Part shown: one piece after another, positions 41,701-52,901 of the stretch
Layout: each line of letters starts with the position of its first letter
Position numbering within the stretch: the first letter of the stretch is position 1
Source: Cercospora beticola
Lineage: Eukaryota > Ascomycota > Dothideomycetes > Mycosphaerellales > Mycosphaerellaceae
NCBI RefSeq assembly: GCF_033473495.1
Contig: NC_088935.1
Location: forward strand, 1,116,001-1,180,000
DNA length: 64,000 nt
Direction of reading: 5' to 3'
Translations under genes and position numbers: made by a program
Notes under the pieces: model-generated
Database searches by the model: none
The model's input: only the letters and a program-made list of their open reading frames with translations
Told to the model about the DNA's origin: nothing

Positions 41701-42405
41701 ACATAGCGCTGGTCGCGGCGACAAGACTCTGGTCATCACTCGCAGCCAAGGCCTCGATCAATTCGGACAGCCTCTCCCTGACATCACGGAGACAGTCACC
41801 AATCCAGCAGTCATACGAGAGTACAGAAAGCGAGTATTGGAGAGGGAATATGCTAACGCGGAGTAAGTGATCTCTCGACATCGCAGCCTCGACCAGTACT
41901 GATTATGGACGCTAACTTTGATCACAGTATCACTAACTATGTTCCGACCGGTGACGCCGAAAAAGACGAATTCGCCCGTCAGCACATTGCCAAAGAACTT
42001 GCTCGCATCCAGCGCAATGCAGACCGCAGAGAGGCTCGCGAGAAGGCCAAGGCACGAAACGCCTCAGCCACCTCGCCGCCAGCCGCAGCGTCGCCCGCTG
42101 CGGACGCCGAAGGCTCTACATCCGCTGCGAACAACGGAGCCGAGAACGCACCTCAAAAGGGCAAAGGCCGCAGTAAGGATGGCACAGCACGCAAGTGCGC
42201 CAATTGTGGCCAAGTTGGCCATATCAAAACCAACCGCAAGTTAGTTCCCACCACTTTCACATGCCCCTTTTGTTCTCATCGCAACAAGATCGGCGAAGAT
42301 GGAAATGGCATCCACGGGCGTAAAGGCGGCAAGCCCGCCAACGCCAATGGTGGAAAAGCTGTTTCCAACTTTGCGACTACTACTTTCTCGAACTTTCAGC
42401 TTTGA
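38756..42405 (+). CDS. TAF1: TFIID subunit 1 (TAF1), with altered zinc knuckle
   Basis: Exons 38756-41862 and 41928-42405 encode 1,194 residues; the 65-base intron has donor GTAAGT, a GCTAAC branch site and acceptor CACAG. An acidic N-terminus (about 1-150) precedes the large conserved TAF1 core (DUF3591, about 350-880), with landmarks such as MLSNFGMGNRLINYYRK and FVIGISSTYEGGDRFYLRNVENL. TAF1 is the scaffold of TFIID that contacts TBP, TAF7 and promoter DNA. Near the end, CANCGQVGHIKTNRKL starts the TAF1 zinc knuckle (C1126, C1129, H1134), but the expected final Cys is V1142 in the read-through frame. The last 50 residues are therefore uncertain, and a missed intron at the GTTAGT after 'NRK' is possible. 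No bromodomain follows, as usual in fungi. Confidence 0.88.
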
Positions 42406-43058
42406 GAGTCGGTGGAAGCAGGCAAAGCCGATCATTGTTGTATCAGGTAATCTTTTGTTTGTGCCCCTCTAGCCTTTTGCTGAGAGGGCGCTTCTGAATT
42501 GTTTTCATGCTGCGTGCATCTGAGGCGAGAACTCTAGCTGACATAGACATTTTCAAAAGGCTCTGTCCTCTGCTGAATGGAACGATGAAACCCGAGGACG
42601 CTGGCCTGAATGGAGACAGTACATTTGGCGCCGTTCCCGCACCGCTGACCTTGTAGATTTATATCACGACGTGGAAGACGTTGGCTCGAAGCGGTATCGA
42701 CTGCACCTACGGACCTTGGATTTGGCAGAGCGAACTGTTAGACAGATATCTGCAAAGCTTGAGTAGCCCATTATGGCGTGTCGACGCCAGAGCTCTGTAA
42801 ATCACTAATCGAGATATCGCTATTGCTCGCGAGTTCGCTCGCGCAATCTTCTCGTCGACTTCCCTTTCTGCGAACTACTTTCACGGTGTGGGCCATCCTC
42901 GTGAATTCATGTCGGAGCTATCTGATCTCTGTCGCCTAACCTTCACCCGGGGACTTCCGCTCGCTCGCATGAACCGTAAGCATACGCGAGTGGCGTCTCT
43001 GCTTTCTATGTGATATAGTACAGCCTGTGCGTATCGTGCCGCCGATCATTGATTACAC
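42406..43058. other. Convergent spacer between TAF1 and RPN10
   Basis: The two stop codons face each other across 653 bases. The only structure noted is a hairpin at 42822-42847. No coding frame is supported. Confidence 0.5.
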
Positions 43059-44001
43059 TCATGCAGTGTCCATCTTGTCGTCATCCTTCTTGTCGTTGCT
43101 CTTCGACCCGCTCGGCTCGCCGCTGCTGTCCAGCAGAGGCTGGCTCTCGCTCGCCTCGCCCTTTTGATCCTCCGGCACGCTCTCGAGATTGGTCTTTCCC
43201 TCTGCCTCTTCTCTCGCCTTCTTCTCTCGCTCTTGCCGCTCTTTCTCCTCCTCCATACTCATCCTCAGCACAAGCGCCAGCTCGGGATCCAGATTCGGGT
43301 CCACTCCGAATTCGAAATCGTTGCCGGCGGCCCCGTCTGCGCCTCCTCCATTCGTCGCCGCTCCGCCATCTTCACCCTCCAGAATTGGCGATTTCTTGAT
43401 GACTTCTGACAATAGTTCGGCTCCGGGAGGGATGATTTCGAGATGTGAGCCGTCGTTCGATTTCACAGCTTCGTTGAAGGCCCGTAGCTTCTCCAGGTTC
43501 TCGTCTGTGAGATCGCCGAACGCGATGATGTCAACGCTGGTGTTGTTCTTCTTCATCCGTTTGGCGAGTTTGGTCAGGGTGCTCGATGAGTCGGCGATGG
43601 GTGAACATGTGAAGACGATGATTCGCTGACGTTGCGACTTGTTCTGCCTGTGTTTGAGTGCGAGCTAGGTGGGATGGTCAGCACAGAACAGCATCTCACG
43701 ACCTAGCGAGACGTACGGATGCAATCATGATGCCGGTGTAGAGGTGTGACTGTCCCTTGACGCGAGTGCGGTGTAGGCCATCGAGCACTTTGCCGTGGTT
43801 GGTAGTGAGGGTGGTGAGGACTTCGGGCCCATTGCCGCCCATGCTCATCAGGCCAACGGACGATTCGGGGTTCGCGTTGGTCTTGTTGTGGAAAATGAGA
43901 TTTGTGGCATCGACCTGCGCTTCCCATCGTGAGGGAACATAGTCGCCGTTTCTGCTGCTCTCGCTGTTGTCCACCACGATCATCGTCGCCTCGAGCCCCA
44001 T
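43059..44001 (-). CDS. RPN10: 26S proteasome ubiquitin receptor Rpn10
   Basis: Exons 44001-43717 and 43664-43059 encode 296 residues, with a 52-base intron (GTACGT to ACCTAG). The N-terminal von Willebrand A domain (about 1-190) opens with MIVVDNSESSRNGDY, the Rpn10 signature, and continues through VGLMSMGG and IIVFTCSPI. One ubiquitin-interacting motif lies at about 222-240 (LALVLRMSMEEE). Fungal Rpn10 normally has one such motif, while animals have two or more. The protein sits at the base-lid hinge of the 26S proteasome and hands over poly-ubiquitinated substrates. The C-terminus is an acidic, Lys-rich disordered tail. Its start is 322 bases from the divergent Borealin-type gene. Confidence 0.95.
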
Positions 44002-44323
44002 CCTGGCGGTTTCTGTGAGTGTGAAGCAGTGAGAGGGGAGAAAATGTTCTGGACGTCGGCGATGTGATCGATGGCGATGGTGGAAAGAAGAAGAGGTGCT
44101 TTGCGATCAAGTGGTAGATGTTCGTTGATAGCAGCAGCACCTCAGTGAGCTCGCTGTGGCAGTCAGCAGTCGGCGCACGCGGCGGATCGGCCCTTGGGGA
44201 GCTGCGGCGCGTCATTGTTTACACCACGCTGGCTTGAACATTGCATCTCCACGAAGGACATGCCCACACGCACAGTCGACTATCACAACAGAATCATCGG
44301 ATCGGATCATCATCGACATCGAC
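44002..44323. promoter_or_regulatory. Divergent promoter of RPN10 and the Borealin-type gene
   Basis: This spacer is 322 bases between divergent start codons. I looked for a proteasome control (PACE-type, GGTGGCAAA) site and saw only a weak near match (GGTGGAAAG), which I do not accept. Confidence 0.45.
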
Positions 44324-45295
44324 ATGGACCAAGTTGCGCAAACTCCTCAGCGCAGTCCGGTGCGCCGGGTGCCGGGCATCACACAGACACAAAAACAGGC
44401 CCTCGTGGACAACCTTCAGCTCGAGAGTAGGCGCCTTGCATTCCACTCGGTCGATGTGTTCAGCACTAATGACGCGTATAGTCACTGAGAGAGCACGCAA
44501 ATTACGTGCGCAGTATGCTCTACAGGCTCAAGGACTCCGCGCGCGCTTGGAACTACGCGTCAACCGCATCCCACAAGCTTTGCGAAAACGCAACATCCAA
44601 GAACTAATAGACGAGCACCACGCCAAATCACGGCCTGCTCCTCCCCCGTCAGCTCCAATCGCAGTAAAGTCGCAACCAAAGCAGGCGGTGCAGCCGGCAC
44701 CCATACAGACGAAGCCATCAATCAAGCGGAAAAGGTGTGTTTTGAACCTCTGCACGCGGCCACGGCCTGTGATCTGACCTTCGACAGCGATGAAATGGCA
44801 TCAGCAGACGACAAGGAGAATGTTCCAAGTGAGCAAGCTCTAGATATTCCCAACCCAAAGAAAAGGACGAAGACCACGGCGACTGCGAATTCCAAAGCGA
44901 CACGCGCGCGAAATGCTGGTCCTGCCGGCGTGCTTTCTCCAAAATCCCATAATTCACGTACACTGCCACACTCACCGATCAAGCCGGCAGAGAAGCCAAC
45001 TACAGCGCGGCCTATGTCATCCGCTCAAAACACAGCAAGCCGAGCAGCTCGTGCACCCAGTCGACAAACGAAACGACCTGGGACCGCCTCCGACACGGAG
45101 GGGAGAGCGAGCGAGGCTAGCAACACCAGTGCTGGCACGACTATAGTGACAAAGCCTGGAACTCGAAAAGCCGCGGCGCCCAAGAAAGCAACCACCACGG
45201 TCAAAGGTACGGGAACCAGCAGGAAGCCGGCCGTTGCAAAGGTTGAGACCGCTCCGTCGGCTGCCGCGACCAGAGCTCTGAGGAAGAGGAATTAG
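44324..45295 (+). CDS. Borealin/Nbl1-type chromosomal passenger complex subunit
   Basis: Exons 44324-44426, 44482-44734 and 44788-45295 encode 287 residues, with introns of 55 and 53 bases. The Nbl1/Borealin N-terminal domain lies at about 25-90 (KQALVDNLQLE joined to ITERARKLRAQYALQAQG, then LELRVNRIPQALRKRNIQELID). This helix binds Survivin and INCENP equivalents in the chromosomal passenger complex, which directs Aurora kinase to centromeres and the spindle midzone. The rest is basic and Ser/Thr/Ala/Lys-rich with no fold, much longer than yeast Nbl1 (73 residues) and more like Borealin. A KEN motif (residues 128-130, DDKENVP) could be an APC/C degron. Two SP sites (in LSPKS and HSPIK) could be CDK targets. 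Confidence 0.87.
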
Positions 45296-46428
45296 CAGCG
45301 TGGCAACTCCAAAGTGGCAGAATCAATGCTACTCAGGAGCCGATACGCCCAATCAGGTGTCAGGCTACTCACAGGGAACTTGTCTCTGCATCGCGCGTTG
45401 CAGTCTTGCTTCTCGCCTGCTGCAGCCCAGGCAAGGAATGCTTTGGAACTCCGCGCTCCCGGCGAAAGGCAAGTGTCCACTCGACGAACAGAAATGGCTC
45501 GCTTTCTCTCAATTATGCTCAACATTGAAGTGTTTTGCTAGCGACTGGCAACGCGAAGCTCAAGCCTGAGCAGCGTATGTACTTCTTTGCTTCCACGAGG
45601 CAACCAGGCCTCGCAGAATACGCCAGGCACTACCTCGAAAGCAACAGTCTCGCACTCCACATGGCTGGACAAGGAGAGCTTGTTGCGATCAGGTCCGCTT
45701 CTCTCAACGGATCGCTACTCGCAGCATTCGACATGGCACTGGGCCGGGATAGCCGTGTGCAAGCATGAAGACAGACGAAGCTGTTTTAGCCTTCGGAAAC
45801 AGAGCGTGGTCGCTGGCTTGACTAGATTTCACAGCTTTAGGGCACACGAAGTGAAGTGTTGGTTGGAGACCGGCCAGGCGGTCGCACGATAGGACAAGGA
45901 TCTGTAGCGGCGTGTCTGGGGCACGTGGCCCCGAACATCATCCGTATCTTACAACGCCTTCGGCCAGGCGTTGGCGCGCCCGCGGCGAGTGCTGTGCCCG
46001 CGTTCGCTTCCTGGAATTGCTGTGCGAGATGTGGCCGCCGGGTCGTCTGCACGTCATCATGCGCCTGTGCAGAGGAGATATTGGGGATGAGCGTAGCAAT
46101 CGCCCCAGCACACTAGCGAATAGTGGATAGATGCAGGGGTATACAGCACATTGCATCCAGTCGACTGGTCCATCATGCGGGCGCATATCTATTGTACCCT
46201 TGAAGGATGATACCACGCTCGAACTCGTATGACAAGACGATATAACCATGCTCACCCCGTGTGCGGCCAAGCGTCGCCTATCAGAGCTTCTGAATTTATA
46301 TCCGCCTTGTGATGGACGCCAGCATCAAGCAGCCCACTAGCTCCAGCTGCTGTCCCTATAGTTTGGCTGACCGAACATCCAGATAGTGGCTCTCGTGAAG
46401 TTCATCAAACTTCTCAGTGCGCTTAATC
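45296..46428. other. Intergenic, no gene seen
   Basis: This spacer is 1,133 bases between two plus-strand genes. Short frames only. It should hold the 3' end of the Borealin-type gene and the permease promoter. Confidence 0.5.
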
Positions 46429-48465
46429 ATGGAGAAAGACGCAATTGAACACACCAGCTTTCCCGAACCAGAGAAGCATACCAAATTCGACGACAACGAG
46501 GTCTTCCGCACCGATGGCGAGGTCAACTTTCGAACAGTTGGATGGCCGTGAGTTTGTCGCCTATGCTCCCATCAAATCCGAGTGCTGATTCATCCTCCTA
46601 GGAGAGCGTCGGTCATCTTCTTAAAAGTCATCTTCGCAACAGGCGTCCTCAGTATTCCGGTCTCAATGGTCAGCCTTGGTGCCGTTGGTGGCGCTTTGAA
46701 TGTCATTGGTTGGGGCGCTTTCAAGTGAGTTAAGAGAGGTACATGTATCTTCTTTGCGTGATTTGGCTGACGGCGGCATAGCACGTATACAGCCATCATC
46801 CAAGGTGCGTAAGCCCATGTGCATCGCGGATGATGCAGGTAGCTGACGATTTCTCGAAGGCGACTTTCGAAATAATCATCGAAAATGCCACTCGATTGCG
46901 GACATGGTATGCATCTGAGTCTTTAGCCGTGTGAATTCAACGCACCCACTGACCTGCTCTCTTCAACGTAGGCACAAGAAGTTGGTGGTGCCTGGGCACG
47001 CGAACTGTGCGGAGCACTTTTCATCGTTGCGTGAGTTGAGCTTAACCACTAGCATTCCTTCCCTTTCGACTCCACCCATTCCCAAGCTTCACAACGCAGG
47101 AAGCGAACAAACGCACATGCTGACATCGCCGTCCTACTGTAGACTGATCCTGTGCTCCGGGTCTGGCATTCTCGGCGTCACAATCGGTCTTAACGCCCTC
47201 TCCAGACACGGAACCTGCACTGTGACCTTCTCAGTCATTGCGGCGATCGTCGTGATCGCCGCAGCCTCTTTCCGCAAGTTTCAACAAATCGGCATCTTGA
47301 CTTGGGTCGGGTTCATCAGCATATTCGTTGCCGTATTCATCATCGTCGTGGCTGTCACTATCCAAGATCGACCAGCAGCAGCGCCTGCCACCGGGGACTA
47401 CGATCTGGGTTTCAAGGCCATTCCCTCTGGAGTCACGTTTGCGGCCGGAGTGGTGGCATCTTGCACCATCTTCGTGTCTTCTGCTGGTACGTGTGCTCGG
47501 CACAACCAGTGGATCTCTGCTAACGCGTCTCACAGCGACCTCAGCATTCCTGCCTGTGATCAGTGAGATGTAAGAAGTGGTCCAGTCTCCCCTCGAGGTA
47601 AGTGAAGCTGATCAAAAGTTCAGGAAGAATCCGCGAGACTATCGCAAAGCCGTCTACGTGTGTATGGGCTTTGTGACCGCATCGTATCTGGCGTTCTCCC
47701 TTGTCGTGTACCGATGGTGTGGGCAATGGGTTGCGAGTCCCTCGCTAGGCTCTGCCGGACAAACAATGAAGATGGCTGGTATGTGATATCTGCCAACAAT
47801 GTCATGCCCAACAGGTGTTTGCGCTAACAATTCTGCCCAGCCTATGGAGTCGGACTCCTTGGCTTGATCATAAGTGGGTGTCTGTACCTCCATATTGCCT
47901 CCAAATACGTTTTCGTCCGCATCTTGCGAGATAGTCGACATTTGCAAGAGAACACTTTGGTGCACTGGGGCACATGGCTCGGTTGTACTATTGGCCTTGG
48001 AGTCGTATCCTGGCTATTAGCCGTGGCAATCCCCATCTTCAATTACTTGCTGGCTCTTGCGGGTAAGAGACTTGCTGAGTGCACGGCCCGATGCAGATAT
48101 CATCGCTAACGTTAGCAGGCGCTCTCTGCTTTGCTCCCATCGTAATGATTCTGCCTGGCTGGCTCGTAAGTGCTGTCCTTGCAGGATACTCCCTCTTCTA
48201 CCGTACTCTGGTAATGCATTGGGCTCCGTCTGAAAACGTGCTAACGTTTATACGCCACTTCTAGTGGCTATATGACCATAGCGACTGGTACAAGCGATCG
48301 GCCCTACACAAAATGGCGTACGGCTTTCACGCTTTGTTCATTCCGCTCGGTGTCTTCTTCCTAGTTGGTGGGACATACGGAGTCGTGAAGGAGATCGTCA
48401 ACGCGTACGCGGACGGCCTGATTGGCGGCGCTTTCTCTTGTGCTGATAACTCCAACTCGTCTTGA
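46429..48465 (+). CDS. Amino-acid permease (AAAP family), eleven exons
   Basis: Eleven exons (46429-46547, 46602-46724, 46782-46804, 46860-46906, 46972-47030, 47143-47486, 47536-47569, 47624-47778, 47841-48062, 48119-48165, 48265-48465) encode 457 residues; all ten introns are GT-AG and 49-112 bases. One exon is 23 bases. The cytosolic N-terminus ends FRTVGWPRASVIFLK, the usual entry to the first membrane helix. About eleven hydrophobic helices follow, with landmarks FLPVISEMKNPRDYRKAV and a C-terminus AFSCADNSNSS, both typical of fungal Mtr-type neutral amino-acid transporters. It would import amino acids with protons across the plasma membrane. The substrate is not evident. The intron at 48166-48264 (99 bases) contains an alternative acceptor. 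Confidence 0.88.
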
Positions 48466-48961
48466 GCAATCAACGGCCAGACTTCAAGTGTGAAAACCCG
48501 GACCGGAACTACTTCAGTCAAGTGTCGTCGTAGGGTGATTTTCCGTTGAAATCCAAAGATTACTCAACATCTGGCGCGAAAGCTGGCGAGCATCCTTGCA
48601 ATAGCTGCACGCCTCATACAGTCTGTCATCTGCATACGTGGATTCAAGGAACATAAGCTCGAGAACCCTTCGGGGCCGTCCTGCCAACACGCTGCCCTAA
48701 ACCAGCCGTCGGAGGGTTGCAAATGCCCAGAGAGCGACTTGTACCCTGCTATTCGATCCCCGAATGCAGGTGAGGAATTGTACTTACCAATATGACAACA
48801 GGCATGAGAAGGAGTTCGTCAAACCTAAATAGGCAATAGGTGATGCTTCCTCGGTCAAGCTTGCTGAGCCCCACACAATTTACCGCATCTTCCTTCCGAG
48901 CCGACTGTTACTACTTGCACTCACGTTTCCGACCACAGCTGAAATCTCAGTCAGCATAGAA
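48466..48961. other. Spacer between permease and paraoxonase-like genes
   Basis: This is 496 bases with no gene. A tRNA T-loop-like string near 48750 (ATTCGATCCCC) has no pairing partner and was not accepted. Confidence 0.5.
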
Positions 48962-50263
48962 ATGTCGCAGATCAGCAGATACGGACCCATAGTCGCCTTA
49001 ATTGGCGCTCTCTCCTACCAATTCTTCCTCAAAGATGTGATATGGGTGCTATTCGGCGTTGGACGACACGTCCAGCCCATATCCGATTTCCCGCAATATC
49101 AATGTAGAAGAATTCATGATCCAAGACTTCAGGCATGCGAAGATATGTGGTTGTCCGAAGAGACGAGGCAGTTATTCTTGGCTTGCTCGGATTCTCTCAG
49201 TCGAAAAGAATGGATGCCGAAGTAAGTCATACGTTCGAATTCAATCGGGGAAAACGTGCTGATAATGTTCCGTTCTAGCATCGGTCGGTTCAATGCCTCA
49301 GGAAGAGCTCTCAATGATGCTATCATCGCAATGGATATTGACAAGCCGGATGGCAAAAGTTTCGAATACCGTGTACTTGCTACCCCAGGTTTCCCAGGCG
49401 TGGATGGTGATGGACGACTTCACCTCGTTGGCTTTACTGGTCGCGAGACGTCCAGCGGTATCGAATTACTCTTAGTCAACGCCCAGCCAGCCATCGATGC
49501 CACAACCAAACAACTCCAAGACACTCCAGACATGACCATCGAGGCCTTCCAGACAGACAAGAAGCAGACTTCGACCTCCCTCAAACACGTCCACACCTAT
49601 CGTCACTCCGCGATAACCACACCGAATAATATTGCCTTCTCCCAACATAGCTCTGGCTTCTACTTCACCAACGATCACGGCGATGCCACCTCTGGCTTCC
49701 GGCACTCCATAGCCCCATACACCGGCAACGGCAACATCGGCTACTGCGACCTCTCAACCAGTTCCTCAAACCCAACGTGCAAGATCGTATCCTCTGGCAG
49801 CTTCCACTTCCCAAACGGTCTCGCCACATCCAAAACCTCCCCCAACACCCTTTTCGTCCCCTCTGCCTGGACCGAAGGCGGAATCCACGTTTTCAAAGCC
49901 AATGGCCCCAACCCTCTAGAAAAAGATACCTTCATTCCTATCCCGTATCCGCTCGATAACCTCAGTCAAGACAAGAACGGGAATATCTGGGCTGCAGGAA
50001 TACCGAAAGCGCTGGAGACATTAGGAGCATTCGAAAATCCATTGAACTCAGTGGCCTCCACGACGGTGTTTAAGATCTGGAAGGACGCTGGCAGTGACCC
50101 TGCAGCTGTCAATGGCGGGTACCAGACACTGAAAGCACTAGAAGATCGCGACAAGGAGGTATTGCCTGGTGCCACGACGGTCATCCACGATGCCACGACA
50201 GGGAGACTATTTCTCTCTGGAGTGACGAGTCCGTTCATCACTGTCTGTGACAAGGTATTGTAG
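48962..50263 (+). CDS. Paraoxonase/SMP-30-like beta-propeller protein, membrane-anchored
   Basis: Exons 48962-49221 and 49279-50263 encode 414 residues, with a 57-base intron (GTAAGT to TTCTAG). Residues 8-36 are hydrophobic and start near the N-terminus, suggesting a signal anchor like that of animal paraoxonases. The rest looks like a six-bladed propeller of the paraoxonase/arylesterase type: TPNNIAFSQHSSGFYFTNDHGD resembles the paraoxonase calcium-site loop, FHFPNGLATS and LDNLSQDKNGNIWAAG the following blades, and GATTVIHDATTGRLFLSGV the last. Animal paraoxonases are calcium-dependent lactonases that also hydrolyse aryl esters. A lactonase or esterase activity is therefore possible here but not shown. 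Likely in the endomembrane system or secreted. Confidence 0.78.
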
Positions 50264-50392
50264 ACGGAGAGAAGAAGGAAGCAAGCGGCAGAAAATTGAT
50301 GTTCCAAACTAGACAGTCTATGCTGACGAGGGTGAGTTTTGTACACAGTGGCGGCTAATGTCTACATGTTTTACCAGCCAACTCATTATCAT

Positions 50393-52400
50393 CTAGAAGT
50401 CAAATCCTTCGCCCTTCATTTCATCAAGATTCATGTCTGGTCCGACTCTAGATGCCAGATCTCGTCGGTTCATCTGCGTGAATACTCTCCGTAACGTATC
50501 ATAAAGGTTCGTGCTTTGATTTTGTTGCAGGACTTGGTCCACAGCATGTTCGTCGACATCGTTGCCATGGCCGTCTTTCATGAGTTCCGCAGCTTTTTCT
50601 CTGCCTTCTTGTTCCAGCACACGATGCATCGAAAGTGCGCCGAGAAGATGACCCGCAGCTTCTTCCAAGACTCCAAGATTGATGCAAGATACTCCAAGGT
50701 TGTAGCGTGCTCGTACGAAGTTTGGCCGTAGCTCCAATGCTCGGGAATATGCCTCGATAGCCTCTTCTGAGCGGTTGCTATTTGCGAGTGTCGCACCCAG
50801 CCGGTTCCACAATAGATGCTCCTCGCCTTCTCGCTTCATTGACCCGTGTTGATGACTGTTCAACGCGGCTGTGAAGCAGTCGACAGCTTTGTCGTAATCC
50901 TCACTGCCGTAGAACAGAACACCGAGGCCAACTTGGACGTCCACATCCACATCGCCGCCTTCGGGATTGAGTTGGGCGGCTTCGAGGAAGTAATTTGTTA
51001 CTTTCTCGTGCAGCTGATGGCGGTCTGTGAAGCCCATCTCCTCTTCCACATCCACCCCACGAGGTGTGACGCCAAGTTGGGGATATTTTGCAGCGACCCA
51101 ACGCTCCAAGGTCCTATACGCAAGGGTGTCGTACCCTTCATTGGTGTAGGACACCGCGAGACCCATCAGAGCCTCTGGGTTGCTCGGATCAAGCTTGATA
51201 GCTTGCTCCAACGCGCGAATCGCAGGCGACTCTTTCTCGTTCTGTGCTTGTGCTTGGCCAAGTGCCACCCATGCCTCAACGAATTCGTTGTCCTTTTGTA
51301 CAGCAGCTTCAAATGCCAAAGCCGCAATGCTCAAATTGCCACCTTCGCGCATGATCTTCATCCCCTCTTCAAATGCATTGGGAACGTCCTTGAACAGATT
51401 GTTCTCCTCGAACATGTATGTGCCGTTCGGAGGTCCGGCATTGAAATCGCCAAAGTCGCGGTATGCGTCGAAATTGTGGTTCATGCCATCGAAGTCTTTC
51501 CACTCGTCATACTGGTCGCCGAGGTGCTTGCTGATCTCCTCATCGGCGAGTAGATCCCTGTTGGCGTCAGCCTCAGCCCTCACTCCGTTCATGATGCTTT
51601 CAAAGTCGCCCCAACCAGTTTCTGACCTGCTCGATAGTGAGCAGGTAGAAGCTCAAAACGGGGAACGAAAGTGCCACCTACCTGTCAGCCTGGTTGAGCT
51701 CCCGCTCGATTGCTTCATTAGCTTCCCTATCCAGCTGATCAAGGTCGGCTTCCTTGTCTGCGGTAGATAGCTCCTCGAACTGCTTTTCCCAATCGGTGTC
51801 GCTCAGCTCTTGCACGCGGCCTTTGCCCTTGCCCTCATACTGCTGCTGCGGAGGCTGGTTGAACATGGGACCCTGCTGATACATCATGGGCCTCTGCATG
51901 CCGCCTCCGTACATAGAACCCATCATAGGCGGCCGATAAGCCGACTGGTAGGAGCTATTTGGACTGCCTGTCCTCGCAGTCGGGGTCATCTGGCTTTGCC
52001 GGAACTGAGCAAAGTCCTGTGGGCTGAAGGCACCACCCCTCTGCTGAGCGAACTCTTCAGGCGAGAAGGCGGGTCCCTTCTGCGCGAACTCGCCGGCCCA
52101 TCCTCCACCACCACCGCCTCCGCCGCCGACCCGCTCGAGGTGCTCCGCCTCACGCCTCAACTGCTCCATGTGGAAAGCATCGTTGGGTAGCATCTCGCCC
52201 ATGTGCGGGCCCTGCTGGGCGAAGTCTTGGAAGGCGGCATCTTCGGGAAGCGCCTGGCCACTGCGGAAGCCGTTGAGTTGTTGTGGTGCGCGAGAGGTGA
52301 GGCGATCTCGTTGCAGCGAAGTGTCGGCGGAGGTCTGTTTCTGGAACTGGGCCAGCGGGTTTGCGCCCGTGCTGCATTCGGGACCGCCGAGGAACGACAT
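50393..52400 (-). CDS. PEX5: Peroxisomal targeting signal 1 receptor Pex5
   Basis: Exons 52400-51682 and 51626-50393 encode 650 residues, with a 55-base intron (GTAGGT to GAGCAG). The N-terminus holds the conserved cysteine C9 in GGPECSTGANP, the site of monoubiquitination needed for receptor recycling. WxxxF-type motifs include GWAGEF and DWEKQF, which bind Pex13/Pex14; W-containing DEWKDF lies further on. The C-terminal half is TPR repeats (from about residue 340) forming the SKL-binding cup, with typical segments AWVALGQAQAQNEKE and ARYNLGVSCINLG. Pex5 carries PTS1 proteins such as beta-oxidation enzymes into peroxisomes. A run of nine glycines near residue 95 is a local peculiarity. Length matches fungal Pex5. 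Confidence 0.95.
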
Positions 52401-52901
52401 GTTTGGTGGCGAATATGTGTGATGAATGGTGTAGCAACGCAACAGCACAAGAGAGACGGAATCAGATCATTTGGCGAGGAGTGAGGGGTTGTCGACCAGG
52501 GCGTGGATGGTTGCTGATGAATTCGGAATGCGCTTTCATGGATCAGCTGCCGAGGCTGGAGGGGACTTGACCTTCAGAGCCGAGTCACGCCGTTCATTTG
52601 TACAGTCAGCCGGTCGGCTTTTGCTATGCTACAATTCATCCTCACCTACGCTGCCAACAGCATAGCCACCTCGTCTTCCAATGTGCAGACCGCCCCGAAC
52701 CGCTCTTCTCTCGCCGTGCCAATCGCCGGAGATCAGGAATCACAGCATCGTCACTGGCACCTTCTGTGCCCAGCCCGACTGGCATTCCTCTTTTCGCCAC
52801 TGTGCGACTCTGTGTCTCTCCTCGGCCTTTCGTGAAGCGCTCAAATGCTTCGAGGGCAGCCTGCTCTATTATTATACACGTGTGGTGATGCACCTCTTTC
52901 T
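52401..52901. other. Spacer between the two-RRM gene and PEX5
   Basis: This is 501 bases between two minus-strand genes: the PEX5 promoter and the 3' UTR of the RRM gene. Frames are short and not convincing. Confidence 0.5.

Noticed and set aside
42253..42405. Separate Elf1-like zinc protein after TAF1
   Set aside because: The string TTFTCPFCSH resembles the start of the Elf1 zinc ribbon, but the second Cys pair and the rest of the family sequence are missing, and it is in frame with TAF1.
44080..44100. Proteasome control element (PACE-like) near RPN10
   Set aside because: GGTGGAAAG differs from the GGTGGCAAA core in two positions and is on an arbitrary strand; too weak to call, and the Rpn4 system is not general in filamentous fungi.
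48740..48775. tRNA T-arm-like string
   Set aside because: The loop-like ATTCGATCCCC has no matching stem, acceptor or D-arm on either strand.
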